Part shown: one piece after another, positions 42,131-54,002 of the stretch
Layout: every line of letters starts with the position of its first letter
How positions within the stretch are numbered: position 1 is the stretch's first letter
NCBI RefSeq assembly: GCF_005239225.2
Contig: NC_133287.1
Span: 17,054,519-17,118,518 of the forward strand
Reading direction: 5' to 3'
DNA: 64,000 bases
Origin: Populus alba
Lineage: Eukaryota > Streptophyta > Magnoliopsida > Malpighiales > Salicaceae
Notes under the pieces: generated by a model
What the model was told of the DNA's origin: nothing
Seen by the model: only the letters and a program-made list of their open reading frames with translations
Database searches by the model: none
Translations under genes and position numbers: made by a program

Positions 42131-43880
42131 ACTCCGCCTATTTTACATTTGGGTTCACACTTTGTCCATCACCCGAAAGCAATATTCAGCCCATCTTTGG
42201 AGAAGCTACAATTAAACTCGATTAAGGGTTCCTAACTAGTTGTTCTTGGATCCTTTTTGTCTTTTCTATACCATTTAACGACCAACTTCTGTGACATGTG
42301 GTGATGCTAAACCATCTAGGTTGCTTATAGGAAAAAGTTTTAATTAAGCAAAATGTACTCCTCCACTTCTAAGGGATTTCAAATGAAGCTTTATATCAGC
42401 AAACATGGAAGCTTTGATCTAAGATGCAGATGAAAAATACAATACCAGGCCCCTGACCATTGAGCACCATCTTTGAGATGAAGCTAAAAATAAAAAGAAC
42501 AGGTAAAGGAGGACCTTGGGAATCCCAGTTCACTCGATGCTCAGCTAGTGCAGACTTCAATGTGTAGAAGACACTAACTATACGATAACCCGAATTAAGC
42601 TGACTTGGTACTAAACTTTCAAAAAAAAAAAAAAAAGTTATGTGATTTATTCACCTTTCAGACGAGCTTGACCCTTGATGAGTGCAGACGCTCTTCCTTT
42701 TTATATTTTAACTTGCCTTGATGACGTGTTTTTCCAGGAAAAAGTTGTTGTATCGTCGATAAATCAGTCCCCAAATTGCCGAATCCCCTAAAATGCATGG
42801 CAACAAGTATGTCATCTGAAACTTCAAATGTTAGACAAGCACAAAACACTTGGCAGGGCAGGGAACGTGTCAAGAACTCTTCAATTCGCGAACATAGTAA
42901 ATTGGATTAAATAAATTCATGAATTTACCTACGATTTCTAATCTTCTCTCTCTTCCCCCATCTCAAATTATATGTTCTCGGGGGAGAAGAATCAACAAGT
43001 TTACAATTAAAGAAATTCCTTGGAATAAAGTAGAGTATATAACTCGTATAGGAGGTGATCTTATTTCAATATTTTTTTAAAAAAATATTGTTATTTTAAA
43101 GTTTAAATTATTTTTGGATCCATTATATTAATCAATTGAAGTGGGGTTAGGAAATTTTAAGATTGATTTACAGTGAGATTTAATTACATTATCTCTGTAT
43201 TCTTAATATTTTTTATTTTTAAAAAAATTTATTTAATGTGCAGATAATGACCCAATAAAATAGTAACTAATAAATATGATACTTTTACCTTTAATGACTA
43301 AAATACCATTTAATTTCAATACATAATTCAGCAAAGAGAGAGACCGGCTCTAAAACTTTGTGGGGCGTCACCCTGTCATCATCTCTGGGATTTAATTGGG
43401 CGGAGGCTATGAAAAGCATAGGTTTTAAACCCCAAAGGGGTGATCTGATGCAATAGTAGGGTTATAAATAAGATGAATTGAGTCAAGTTCACTCCAGTCA
43501 AAAATATATAACCTTCAATTCAACATTGATATAAAACACCATTCAAGTACCAAAGCTTCCGATTTATAAAACAACACAATTCCAGTAAAATACAACAATT
43601 TGAATCACTTGTAATAAATTATGGTATTTAGAAGATTCAGAGAAAAGTTTTGTTCTCTTTAAAAATTCAGCAATGTTCTTGTAAGAGAGAAGGCAACTAA
43701 AGTTCATCAAAAACTTCCCGGTATTCTTAACTCAAGTTTCAAATTTTCAAGATTTTCACACTAAATGATAACAATGAAAAAAATCTTCTAAGATTTTACC
43801 CTGAATCTTGATTGTGACTGTTTTTAACTTGGCTTGTGTTTGTAATGTTCATGTATCTTTTTGGTATCTGTTATTTGTCG
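42131..43880. other. Intergenic DNA downstream of RH1
   Basis: No supported gene. The minus-strand frame 42658-42873 has no recognisable domain. The 43330-43480 segment is GC-richer but unassigned. Confidence 0.4.
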
Positions 43881-43882
43881 AG

Positions 43883-43885
<3 letters not shown>

Positions 43886-43935
<50 letters not shown>
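43886..43935. repeat. (AT)25 microsatellite
   Basis: Uninterrupted AT/TA run of about 50 bases. Confidence 0.95.
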
Positions 43936-43938
<3 letters not shown>

Positions 43939-44107
43939 AGCTGGAATAACAAAAAAAAAATGCAATGGATATGGAGAGAAGAAGAAAGGATAAATTAACT
44001 TGCCTGAAATTAAATGTAACTAGCATATTAGTTGGCGACCGTAGAAGATCAATAATAATATTTTTTTAAATATAAAAAAGTTATGAAAATTATAAAGAAT
44101 CTTTTAA

Positions 44108-44208
44108 GTTGGGTCTAGAAACTGGATCCAAAACTGTTGAGTCCAACTAAACAGCAAAATCCAAAGCTATTGGATCATACTAGACAGTTAAATCCAATGC
44201 ATGCAATC
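44108..44208. repeat. Degenerate 33-bp minisatellite, 3 units
   Basis: Three adjacent units of form 'TTGgGTC.AACTa.ACaG.aaATCCAAA.C' start near 44108, 44138 and 44171. The motif resembles the repeats around 44870-45950. Confidence 0.6.
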
Positions 44209-44214
44209 TCTAAT

Positions 44215-44291
44215 GAAAAAAAGTTATTATTACCTCATTTTTGTATAATATAAAAAAAATCCATCAATCTCTTTTTTTCTTTACCGTATTA

Positions 44292-44331
<40 letters not shown>

Positions 44332-44870
44332 AAAGGGAAAAAATTCGAGAGGGAAAAAAATAAAAATATTAATTTGAAGTAAAGAAAAAAATTAAAAAAT
44401 CTCAATTTTTTTTAAAAAACACTTTAGAAACGTTTTTCAAACATGCTTTAATAAGAAAATTCAACTCAACCTCAAATGATATAAAATTATTATCACCCAA
44501 TTTTTATATCATATAAAAAAGCTCTTATCAATTTATTTTATCTTTACCGTATGAAAAAAAGAAAAAGAAAAAAGAAAATAAAATTGATTTTTATATCATC
44601 AAATCAAAATAATACAAAAATATCAAAAAATATTAATTCGAATTAAAAATAAAAATAAAAATTCAAATTCAAAATTTTTAAAAGCATTTTTGAAACGCAA
44701 AAACAAATATGCTTTAATAAGAAAATTCAACTCAACCTCAAATAAAAAAAAAAATATTATCACCCAACTTTTGTATAATATAAAAAACTCTCATCGATTT
44801 ATTTTTTCTTTATCGTATGAAAAAAAATAAAAAAGAGAAAAAAAAAATATAAAGTATTAGGTTCTGCTAG
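44215..44870. repeat. Tandem repeat of about 265 bp, 2.5 copies
   Basis: The phrase 'TTATTAtcACC.cATTTTTgTATaATATAAAAAA' followed by 'TCTTTACCGTATgAAAAA' recurs near 44223, 44487 and 44754. 'ATGCTTTAATAAGAAAATTC' followed by 'AACTCAACCTCAAAT' is at 44443 and 44709. An AT microsatellite (44301-44323) lies in the first copy. Confidence 0.75.
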
Positions 44871-44984
44871 GATAAGACTAAACTTTGATGGGTCCAACTA
44901 GCGGCATGACCCAATATTGATAGATCTTGTCAGGGTCAAGACACAAAGTTGTCTGATGAGTCCTGCTGGCCTCAAGATCCAATG

Positions 44985-45876
44985 CAGGGTTGTTAATACC
45001 GTTCCGTTTCGGCCGAAATGCCCGGAATGTCTCGTACCAGTTAAAAAACCGAAATAAAACGGAACAAGTTTCACCTCGCTTAAAATCTCGGGTTGATCCG
45101 GAAATTCCGGTCAAATTTCGGCCGGAACGTTCCGGCCGAAATACAGGTGTTCCGTTTCGGGTTAAAGCCATCGAGTCAAAGACTCGAAATTAAACCCGGT
45201 TCTTTTTCATTAACTGCACAGTACACCCAGAGCTAAGGTGCGATCTCTTTTCTCTTTTCTCTGTTCAAGTTCAAATCAATAAACTATAAAAATGTCCTTC
45301 CAGCACTAACCCTTTGTGCAGATAAATTATTGTTTATCATCGGTCAACAAATAATACTCTAGTGCTTGTCGTTTCTTGGACAATTAGCAATATTAAATTA
45401 TTAATCTCCAAATGGGAGGATGATGACACACTAATTTTAAATTGCAAAGCCTCTGATCCTTGTCGTTTTAATTTGAAACTTTGAAAATAAATAAATAAAG
45501 TTCTTGATTGTTAACCACGCCAAAGCTTTGAATTCTACACATAGCAGGCAGAATTATATTCTTTAATTACACACAGGAAAGTTCCTAATTATTGTCATCT
45601 CATTGTCAGTGGTAGTGATTAATTAATTTGTTGTGGTATCGAACAACTTCAAAATTAATGTCATTAATTATCACTTAATTATAAGCCGAAAGGACGAAGC
45701 CATGAAAAATATAATTTAATTAGTTTATTTTAAATTTATTTTTTTAAAAATTATTAGTTTGATATATATATATGAACAGTACAACTCCGAAACGGCACAC
45801 CGAAACGCTCCGAAATCGAAACATTCCGTTCCAATTGAAAAAACGAAACACCTGCCGAAACGGTATTGACAACCTT
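44985..45876. mobile_element. Non-autonomous Mutator-like element (892 bp)
   Basis: The left end CAGGGTTGTTAATACCG and the right end (reverse complement AAGGTTGTCAATACCG) form terminal inverted repeats rich in CCGTTTCGG / CCGAAACGG motifs. A perfect 9-bp target duplication GATCCAATG flanks it at 44976-44984 and 45877-45885. The interior is AT-rich with no transposase. Confidence 0.88.
45115..45142. repeat. 28-bp perfect palindrome within the Mutator-like element
   Basis: Self-complementary over 28 bases, centred on GGAACGTTCC and flanked by CGGCC/GGCCG. Its outermost paired bases are A45115 and T45142. Confidence 0.95.
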
Positions 45877-45959
45877 GATCCAATGTTGATTAGTCCAGGA
45901 GCACCCAACAGTATTAGGTCTTGTTGGGCAGAAGAACATAATAACTCAACATCTTTTGA

Positions 45960-47530
45960 CTAAAAACAGAATAGACAACACTTCCACATGTGCTACAATG
46001 TCGTCCACAGTATAAATACTCTATATTTATAGCGTTGTCCATAATATAATGAGTTTTTATCCATAATAAATGCATTGTATTTTTCCCATATGTTTTAAAG
46101 TATATAGTATAATTTATGTGTGGGCTAGAAGGAAAAGTGGAAGATAAGGATTAGGGATTTTTCTCTTGTGACTCACTAAGCTTTTTCAGTTTTTTTCTCT
46201 TAGGTGTGTGTATATATGTAGCTACTATTAGGTGAATTGAGGATTTTTATATATATTTAAAAAACCAAGTCTTGTTTAAACAAAAAAATAAGTTAAGTTT
46301 TACTTGGGTTTTGTCGGGTCGTCGGATTTTAGGTCAAGCATGTTAGCAATATTGGGAACTAGAAAGATTGGGGACCAGACGAGAAGAAGAAAGGCAAGTG
46401 ATTGTTTCAAGTTAACTAGGTATGAAAATGCTGGATTGGATTAATCTTTTTGGGCCTAACATGGGCTTTCAGCTTATATTAATTCTTGCTCCCGCTCTAT
46501 ACGCCAGCGGGCATTCATAAACGGAACAGCCTATCAGGGAAACAGTGTTCGAAAATAGAAAGGTGTCACCCTGTCAAGTTCCAATACAGCACAACGTCCC
46601 TTCTCTTGGATCTCTCGAGATCAGTTGCTTCGACGACGGCGCAAGTATACAAATCCGATGACTCGTGACAATAACTCATGTTCAAGTCGCCGTTGGGTGG
46701 GAGGTCCGATGTGCATGAAGTACAAGAATTTTTTGGAATAACTCATCCCAGAAGACTCCATGTGATCTTTGTATGTTCATCAAAATGCTTCTATAACTAA
46801 GTGAGAAATCTCAGATATATGAGTGGCCAAGTTTTGCGTTCAAAACCTAGAGGCTGGACAAATACTTGAGAGATTGGTGAAGGAGCAGGACTACCCTTTT
46901 GGGAGACTAAATTCTGTCTCTGTTTTCAAACACACAGCTGCCTCTGAATCTCGAGTTTTAACCTCTGATTTGGTTTTTTTTCATTTTCGAAGAAGAAACA
47001 GAGAGCCCTCTGCCTTTCCTTTATTCGAAGATAATCAGCGAATGCCTTTTGCACCCAGGCAAAGATGCACAGGCAAAAAGGTGGAGAAAATATGATCCAT
47101 ATCTTTGGTGACCCTACTGAAACAGCAACTTTGGATATTTTGGTACCATGCCCTCGTTTTCCAAACGCGTGCCCACTTCTACATTTCTTCGTCGTGAAGG
47201 CACAGTCCAGATCCCAGAGTCCATTACAACATTTATTACGTTGTGCCAGACGCCGCAGAGGTGGAGCAGAGCAGCGGTTTCTGTTGACAGTATTGACGGT
47301 GCTCGGAAGTTAAATGCTTGCTGGGTAACCCTTTGTCCCGAGTCATCCGATTTGACTTGATATATATAAATAATATATAAAAAAAAAAAAAAAGACACAC
47401 ACACACTCACAACCCTTTGTTCTTTAGTTAATGTTGGTTGTAAGAACGGATGTGGATAGGCTGCTCCAAACTTTCATGGGGCAATGTTAGGCACGCAGCT
47501 TTATTTTTAAGTTCTACCATATTAAAATTG
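45960..47530. other. Unassigned intergenic segment
   Basis: Between 46480 and 47350 the composition is more balanced and several overlapping frames are open (46486-46668, 46823-47095, 47114-47410 minus, 47148-47360). None shows a family I can name. A 21-bp imperfect inverted repeat (19/21) around CGATGACTCG lies at 46651-46671 and 47333-47353. It may be a decayed gene or transposon. Confidence 0.3.
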
Positions 47531-47534
47531 TTAA

Positions 47535-47690
47535 AAGTAATTATAAAAGGAATAGTTTAATTCGTAAATTTTATATTTATTTTTTAAAAATTATTAATTC
47601 GAGTCTCACAAATCTCAAGGTCATTAGATATTTATATAATTATTTAACTTTAAAATTCATGAAATTAATCAAAAAAAGGCTTGAGCATTT
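47535..47690. mobile_element. SINE-like remnant
   Basis: The order 'TTAATTCGAGTCTCACAAATC' in outline, 'AAGGTCATTAGATATTTATATAATTA', 'TTTAACTTTAAAATTCATGAAATTA' recalls plant tRNA-derived SINE bodies. A more decayed relative is at 56930-57055. No A-box or target duplication is clear. Confidence 0.3.
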
Positions 47691-47699
47691 TTAATATTT

Positions 47700-48170
47700 T
47701 TTCTACCAAAAAAAATTGTAAATGAAAAGGTTAATATATATATTTAATAAAAAAAAATATCAAAAATTATATGTACCAATAAATTCATAAAAAAAAAACA
47801 CAAAATCAAAGCCAGAACTAAAATTCTCTCTCAAACCTAATCTCTTATTTTTTTTACATAAAATGAAGGCCAAAAAGCATTACCATTAAATTTTTATTGT
47901 TGAATGAAACTCTTTAATTATTTTTCCTTTCCTCTCTTTAACCTATAAAATAGAAGGAACAAAATAAATTTTTGTATCAAAATAAAATTGCTATGGATTT
48001 AGAGTTAGCCATATAATTTTTTTCTTTTTAATTTGGTATTTTTGTCTTAATTTCAAACATGATTTTATTTAATGAGACCATAAAAATATTATAAAAAGTA
48101 AAAAATAAAGTCAAGTGCTTTATTATCCATGTAAACACCATTAGATTTTCCAAGTCTTCTAGAAGTATTA
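47700..48170. other. AT-rich intergenic DNA, no gene seen
   Basis: Low-complexity A/T sequence without structure that I can name. Confidence 0.4.
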
Positions 48171-48172
48171 GG

Positions 48173-48199
<27 letters not shown>
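48173..48199. repeat. (AT)n microsatellite
   Basis: About 13 uninterrupted AT units. Confidence 0.95.
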
Positions 48200-48204
<5 letters not shown>

Positions 48205-48354
48205 TCCCTTGTATCTTTATTACAACAAGAATAAGGACCGCACATGAAGTTAATCGAATTTTGTTATTAATTCATGTGTAATCTTTTCCTTTAAAAAATT
48301 TTAGTCATTGATTGATAAACATGGAATTTAAACTTAAAATTTCACCTTTTTTTT

Positions 48355-48545
48355 AGATTTTACGTTTTAAAAGTACTTTTAAAAAAATTAAAAAAAAATT
48401 TATTTACTTCAAATTAATTTTTTTTTTGGTGTTCTTAAATCATTTTAATGCGCTGATGTTAAAAATAATTTTTTAAAATATAAAAAAAATATTATTTTAA
48501 TATATTTTAAAATAAAAAATACTTTAAAAAATAACTTTAACTATA
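48355..48545. mobile_element. Short AT-rich MITE-like repeat, copy 4
   Basis: Carries the family core: 'TTAAATCATTTTAATGCGCTGATGTTAAAAATAA' in outline, then 'AAAAAATATTATTTTAATATATTTTAAAATAAAAAA' in outline, then 'AAAAAATAACTTTAACTA'. Confidence 0.5.
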
Positions 48546-48559
48546 CTTTTAAATACTAA

Positions 48560-49280
48560 TTAGTCCTACTTCCATATGAGAATTGGAATAGTTCTATCCG
48601 AATTCAATTTTAAGAATTTAAAACGTAGGAGAAAGTGCAAGCCGCCGTTAGGTATTGCCGAGTTGGTAAATTTTTTTTTTTTTAAAATTGTTTTAAATTA
48701 ATAATTTTTATATTGTTTTTACGTGATATTAAAAGTAATTTTAAAAAATTAAAAAATATATATATTAAGAAAACCATCACTATATTTTGAAAGAGCAAGG
48801 AGATAGATAGACTATTCTGGCTGCTAAACTTTTGGATGTACTCGGATGGAAAAGGAAAGAGTATAATTAAATCCTTTGACGTCAAGTGATGCCTATCCTT
48901 AAAACGGGGCTAGTGTTTTGTTGCATCAGAATCATTAACCCAACCTTTGACTTAAAATCTTCCAATTTTCCTCTAAGGTACAGCAATTTCTTCAATTTGG
49001 CTATTATCCAGCTGCTGTAGTTTAGTGGCTGGTGGTATTTTCCTCCATAATGACATCGAACATATCGTTTATCCCTAATAGTCAGTTATTAAAAAACTCG
49101 GACGAATCAGGCAATTAGCATAGAAAATAATAATAATAAAAAAAAAAACATAAGATAAAAAAGATTTTGTGAAATAAAGACATCTAGTAAATTCATGTTT
49201 CTAAGCGCAATATGATTGAATTATGTTATTTTTTACTTCACTAGTTGATTGATTTATAATGGTCAATGAAACCAATCAAC
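48560..49280. other. Intergenic DNA, no gene seen
   Basis: AT-rich with a partial copy of the MITE core near 48665-48770. No credible frame. Confidence 0.4.
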
Positions 49281-49284
49281 CACC

Positions 49285-49745
49285 TCTGAAAATAACAAGA
49301 TCTCAAAACTTTCAAAATTTGAGAGATTTTTTATATCTAAAAATTCAACGATCTGTATAGCAACGCAGCCTCCACTTTAGAGAAAACAATCTTTGAAAAC
49401 TCCTATAAATATTGGAGCGCAATCCAACGGTGGAATAAAATTTATAACCCTTTTGAGCTGTTATCACGGTCTGACGCGATTTCATCTCCTCTTGAGCCTA
49501 AAGATATCTCACTGATCTATAAATATATTTGCTAAGTTATCCACATAATCTATCTGGGACAAATCCTCACTAAATAAATGGTTGCTTTAAATTATCCACT
49601 ATTATATGAACAATAATTTTTTAAAATTTTAACTGAAGTTTATTTTGTAGTCAACAAGTTGGACAAAAAAATTATATATTTTGACTCATAAAATATATTT
49701 GAAAAAAAAACTTCTAAAATCATGATTTTTATGTGAAACGGTGAA
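49285..49745. repeat. Dispersed repeat, copy 2 (LTR-like)
   Basis: Partner of 10460-10905. Shared strings include 'ATCTATAAATATATTTGCTA' and '..ATAATCTATCTGGGA', followed by the same order of AT-rich blocks. Both copies are in the same orientation. Confidence 0.6.
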
Positions 49746-49749
49746 CTGA

Positions 49750-51455
49750 TTAATACAATTTGATCCAATTGATCGACCGGTTTAGGCAAAAGATTGAGGT
49801 TTGACCATGTCGTGCTTTAGAAGCGTGATATTTATTAAAAATTGTTATTCCGAAGCTTTGCTCCATATCGACCCCCAGAGTTAAGTTTTAAAACTATAAT
49901 GATACCCGTTTTTATTTTTACATGTTTGAATTGGACAAATTTTGAATTAAATTTTTTTCTATAATGATATTTTAGGAATAAAAAACAATAAATATTATTT
50001 CAGGAGATATGTCTCGTATGTACTTCATGTTTTAAAAATATAAAAATTCATAATAAAATTTTCATAGAGATAAATTTATTTTTATATCCATGTTTTTTCA
50101 ACAAAACACATTTTTATATTTACTGTCCATGTCATTTTTATCTCATGAGAATAACCAAACACAATCTAGTAATATTATTATTTATTACAATATTTGGGTT
50201 GGGGATAAGTTGCGACGCAGGCATTGACCAGCATAATATTTGTTTTTGCAGTGGCATTGTGATTTTCAAAAAAAATTAATTATTTTTATTTTAAATTAAT
50301 TTTTTTGTGTTTTTTTTTTAAATTTATTTATTGGTTTCAATAAATATCTCATCTACTAATTTAGAAATTTGATTTGAACTAGATTTTTGTTTGACTAAAA
50401 ACTATATTAACCTACTTGATCGAACTTAGTGCCACGATGAATTGAGTTGGTCAGTGCCATGATGAATTGGTCAGTGCCACAAGAAGAATTTTTTTGTTAA
50501 AAAAAAAAGTGAAATGCCACAATTTTAATAAAAAAATAAATCGCAGTTGATCTGTTTGTCATCTCAATTTTACAGTAGCGGTCTTGTCAAGGATTGTAAG
50601 AACTCATCCTTCCTCTTATGAGTTGAAGAACGTATTTGGCGAGTCGGGTTGAGTCATGATCCGAGAAGTTAAGGCAATCCTACCATAACAGAGTGATTCA
50701 AGGCTAATCTGGGGATTTCCTATTTTTAAAAATAATCAAATGGCTCAGAACCCAAGGTGTAGTAAAAACCCTCCATCCCTAGATTTGCTTTTCTCTATGT
50801 GATTCGTGTCAGGAAATCATCAGTGGACCTTGTACACACATAAACTACCAAAAAGCTCAAATCTAGTTCAGTTTTTTTTTTTTTTTTTAATTAGGCAGCA
50901 ATCGGGAATGCGTGATTCCTGCTCTATGCACCAATTTCTATGAGTTTTTTTGTTTTTGTTTCTAGCATAGTAAAAAAAAAATACAATACAAAAATATTTA
51001 AAAAATTAGTATATTTTAGAGTGTAGTAGATAACATTTATAGTACACAGAATTCTAATTACCATATACGACTGTTTTAAATTATAAAACTATTGGACACA
51101 AATTCAATAAAGAGAAGAAAAGGGAGAGAGCGTGAGAAAATAATAAAAAAAAATATTATAGGTATATCAAAATTTTAATGATTGCATTATCAATATTATT
51201 AGAAATATGTTAATGAGACAAACGTAATGACAATAAAAAAAATCACTAACGGTGATTGTAGTGGGTCACGTGAATGTCCTAATGATAAGTGACCCTTGAC
51301 ACCTTCAGATGACTCATGTTACTTTTTATATTCATCGTTAATGATATTTTTTGGTGTTGTTGCATTCATTTTGTCGATATCTTTCAAACGGTACTGGTGA
51401 GGTCGTCATTGAAGTTTCAATGTGCCTTCGTGATCATTTTTTTCTCTTTCTCCTT
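49750..51455. other. Intergenic DNA, no gene seen
   Basis: AT-rich with poly-A/T tracts. The phrase 'GTCAGTGCCA.GATGAATT' repeats near 50427-50480. No supported gene. Confidence 0.4.
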
Positions 51456-51458
51456 AAG

Positions 51459-51672
51459 AGGGCGTTTGGTATTGCTGTTGAAAAAAGCGCTTTTCAAAAA
51501 ATTTGATTTTCGTTCTTACTTTAAATTAATATATTTTTTATGTTTTCAAATTATTTTGATGTACTAGATCTCAAAAATAATTTTTAAAAAATAAAAAAAT
51601 ATATTATTGGCATGTTTTTCTGAGTGAAAAGCACTTTGAATAGCAACAGTAACCACACTCCCAAACATGCTC
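51459..51672. mobile_element. MITE-like repeat, copy 5 (clearest ends)
   Basis: The left end GGGCGTTTGGTATTGCTGTTG pairs with the right end CAACAGTAACCACACTCCCAAACATGC, giving an imperfect terminal inverted repeat of about 22 bp. The core matches the other copies (TTATTTTGATGTACTAGATC, AAAAATAATTTTTAAAAAAT). The GCGTTTGG ends resemble hAT-type MITEs, but an 8-bp target duplication is not clean. Confidence 0.65.
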
Positions 51673-51679
51673 TTGTTAA

Positions 51680-51703
51680 GAGAGAGAGAGAGGGAGAGAG
51701 AGA
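51680..51703. repeat. (AG)n microsatellite
   Basis: AG run with one AGGG interruption, directly beside the MITE. Confidence 0.9.
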
Positions 51704-51709
51704 AGGACC

Positions 51710-52610
51710 TCGAAGACAAACCAAAGTTCCGATGATACACATCATTTATACCATTAAAATTTTTTTTCGACAAGACAAATCTAATAACGTCAAAGAAAGT
51801 CACAAACAGTGAACGAAATGAGCCACACAAATTGTTCAAATATGTCAAGGCTCACTTGTCTTTGGATTACTCGTGTAGCTCACTTCAAATTTTCTTGGTG
51901 TGGTTAGATTCATCTCATCGATATCTTTTCAATGCTATTGATGGTGTTGTCATTGGAGTTTTTGGTATGCATACAAAGCCCTTTTCTTTTCTCTTTCTTT
52001 CTTCTTTTTCTTTGTTGAATCTTGTGTGTAACTTTTTCTTTTCTTTTCTTTCTCCTTCCTCTCTCATTTTTTTTTTATTGAATCTTGTGTGTATCCATTG
52101 AGATTGTACATATGATCTGAGAACTTTCTAACATGTGGTGTTTTTCTTAATATTTTTTACACATTGTTATTTTATCAAATTTCTTTTTTACTATGGTAAG
52201 TTAAAAAAAAAAAAAAAAAAACTCCAATTTCCATGCTGCACCCTTCCGGAACCCAACGTCGTTTATAGGCAACCAATATGTTGATTTTGCCTTAGGTAGT
52301 CTCAATGTGAGATAAAAAAGATGATTAAAAGGAAAAGGATTTACTTTGCAACTTGCAAGGTGAGCATGGCACGGACACTCAACTTGCACTCTTCAGTCGT
52401 GGAACTATTAAAAAATGCTATAAACGTGCAAGCATGTTCGATGCTTGAAAATAGAAGAAAACTTTTCTTAAAATTAATCCGTGGGTTGATAAAAATGAGA
52501 TGTTAGGATGTGTTTGTTTGATCAGCTGGATTACGTTTTTTTTACTCTCTCTCTCTCTTTTTCTTTAAATTATTATTTTTTTTATTTTTAAATTATTTTA
52601 ATAATTTGTT
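51710..52610. other. Intergenic DNA, no gene seen
   Basis: T-rich stretch with two 'TTGAATCTTGTGTGTA' copies (near 52015 and 52078). Open frames are low complexity. Confidence 0.4.
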
Positions 52611-52613
52611 ATT

Positions 52614-52805
52614 AAAGAGAGCGTTTGGAAATCCGGGCCAACCCGTATTTTTAAAAAATTTAAATTTTTACTTTTCGCTAAAAATTATTTTTTTTGTATG
52701 TTTTGGATCGTTTTGATGCACTAATTTTAAAAATAATTTTTTATATAAAAAAATATTTTAATTTTTAATATAAAAAAACATTTTAAAAAATAACAACATC
52801 AAAAC
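52614..52805. mobile_element. MITE-like repeat, copy 6
   Basis: Starts 'GAGAGCGTTTGGAAAT', with the family core 'TTTTGATGCACTAATTTTAA'. The right end is not clear. Confidence 0.5.
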
Positions 52806-52954
52806 TTTAAAAAATAAGATGTTAGGCTGTGTTCGTTTGATCAGTGTATTGGAAAGAGGTTTCTTAAATGACGAGTTCCGGGGAAAAATATCATGCACAT
52901 AGAAGGTAGAAAACTTTTCTTGAAATTGAGTTTATAAGTTGATTCAAGGTGGAT

Positions 52955-53140
52955 TTTATTATATGATAGCGATTGTTTTTTTAAAGTATTTTTTTATTTA
53001 TAAATGTATATAAATAATATATATATTTTTTATTTTTTAAAATTTATTTTTGACATCAATACATCAAAATGATATAAAAATAAAAATAATAATTAAATGT
53101 TTTTAATAAAAAAAGCAAGACATAAACAAACACACCCTAA
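52955..53140. mobile_element. MITE-like repeat, copy 7
   Basis: Core 'TTTTTGACATCAATACATCA' is the reverse-sense family core, and the end 'ACAAACACACCCTAAAA' matches the CAAACAC-type terminus. Confidence 0.5.
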
Positions 53141-53863
53141 AATACAATTTCAGATCTGCAACCACATGCTTTGCCCAATTTGAAGAAGAAGATTGGTTCT
53201 ATGATTAACATTTTTCTGTGATTTTAAAAAAATGAGATTATATTTTTGTATAAAATAATCTACAAGATCGAAATTTTTATTTTTTTCTGATCGAAAACAT
53301 TTGCATCGATTATGGTAATGGCGAAATTCTTATATATCTAAATTAAGTCTACCACATCATTGAGAATAAACATAGAGATATACATATGAAATACATGGAA
53401 TGCTGTATTTTCTGCCTTAATTTATGGATGATGTGATGAATTTTACTCATATATTTTATATTTATCCAGCAATTATTTTTCAGGAATCAAATGTTAATAT
53501 ATCTCTAGATGCAAAGACAGACTCTCAACTTCATCCTAGCTAATAGAAAATCCATGTTTATTGCTTATTCTTTTTCCCCTTTGGAATACTTTCAGTGTTT
53601 CTTACCTTGCTCGTGTATATCACTGGAAAGATTTGATTGTAATTACCATGGCTGACGGAGGTTAAAGTTGGTCGATCCCAGCTGTGGATCTGGACACTTT
53701 TGGAGGTCCCCTCCCATCTCTCCTCCCTTACCTCACATGTCCCATCAACTTTTTTCCAGCAACTTTTTTTCTCTGATGAGATTCCACCAAATTCTTTAAT
53801 TTCTCTTCATTTTTATTTATTTTTTATTTGTTTTTCCCATCAACTTGCTGGTCTCTTTCTGCT

Positions 53864-53871
53864 CTATAAAT
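53864..53871 (+). promoter_or_regulatory. Probable TATA box of the S1 bZIP gene
   Basis: 'CTATAAAT' in a pyrimidine-rich context, 670 bases before the main start codon. Transcription from about 53895-53905 would give a roughly 640-nt leader carrying all the uORFs listed. Plant S1 bZIP mRNAs are known for such long leaders. Confidence 0.5.
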
Positions 53872-53951
53872 GCAGTTCCTCTCTTTCGTTTGAAGCCCCC
53901 TTCCTCCTTCCTTTCACCCTTTTGGCATCTTTCTGGCACCTTTCCTTCTGA

Positions 53952-54002
53952 ATGTTTTGCTTACATGTTTCTGGCTCTCAAAGCGTCTTGTTTTGTCATT
54001 GA
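53952..54002 (+). CDS. uORF 1 in the bZIP leader (16 aa)
   Basis: A short ATG-to-TGA frame beginning MFCLHV downstream of the probable TATA box. S1 bZIP leaders typically carry several uORFs. Peptide sequence conservation is not expected for this one. Confidence 0.45.
   Translation: MFCLHVSGSQSVLFCH

Larger units (their letters stand above)
44868..45950. repeat. Degenerate 30-33-bp minisatellite interrupted by a transposon
   Basis: Units such as 'GATgGGTCCAACTAGCGGCA' plus 'TGACCCAATATT', 'GATAGATCTTGTCAGGG' plus 'TCAAGACACAAAGTT', 'GATTAGTCCAGGAGCACCCA' plus 'ACAGTATT' and 'AGGTCTTGTTGGGCAGA' plus 'AGAACATAATA' follow one another on either side of the 892-bp element. They appear to be one array split by insertion. 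Confidence 0.6.

Noticed and set aside
47280..47340. 5S rRNA-like phrase 'GCTCGGAAGTTAAATGCTTGC'
   Set aside because: It resembles the 5S core by chance; the rest of the 120-base 5S sequence and its box C are not present.
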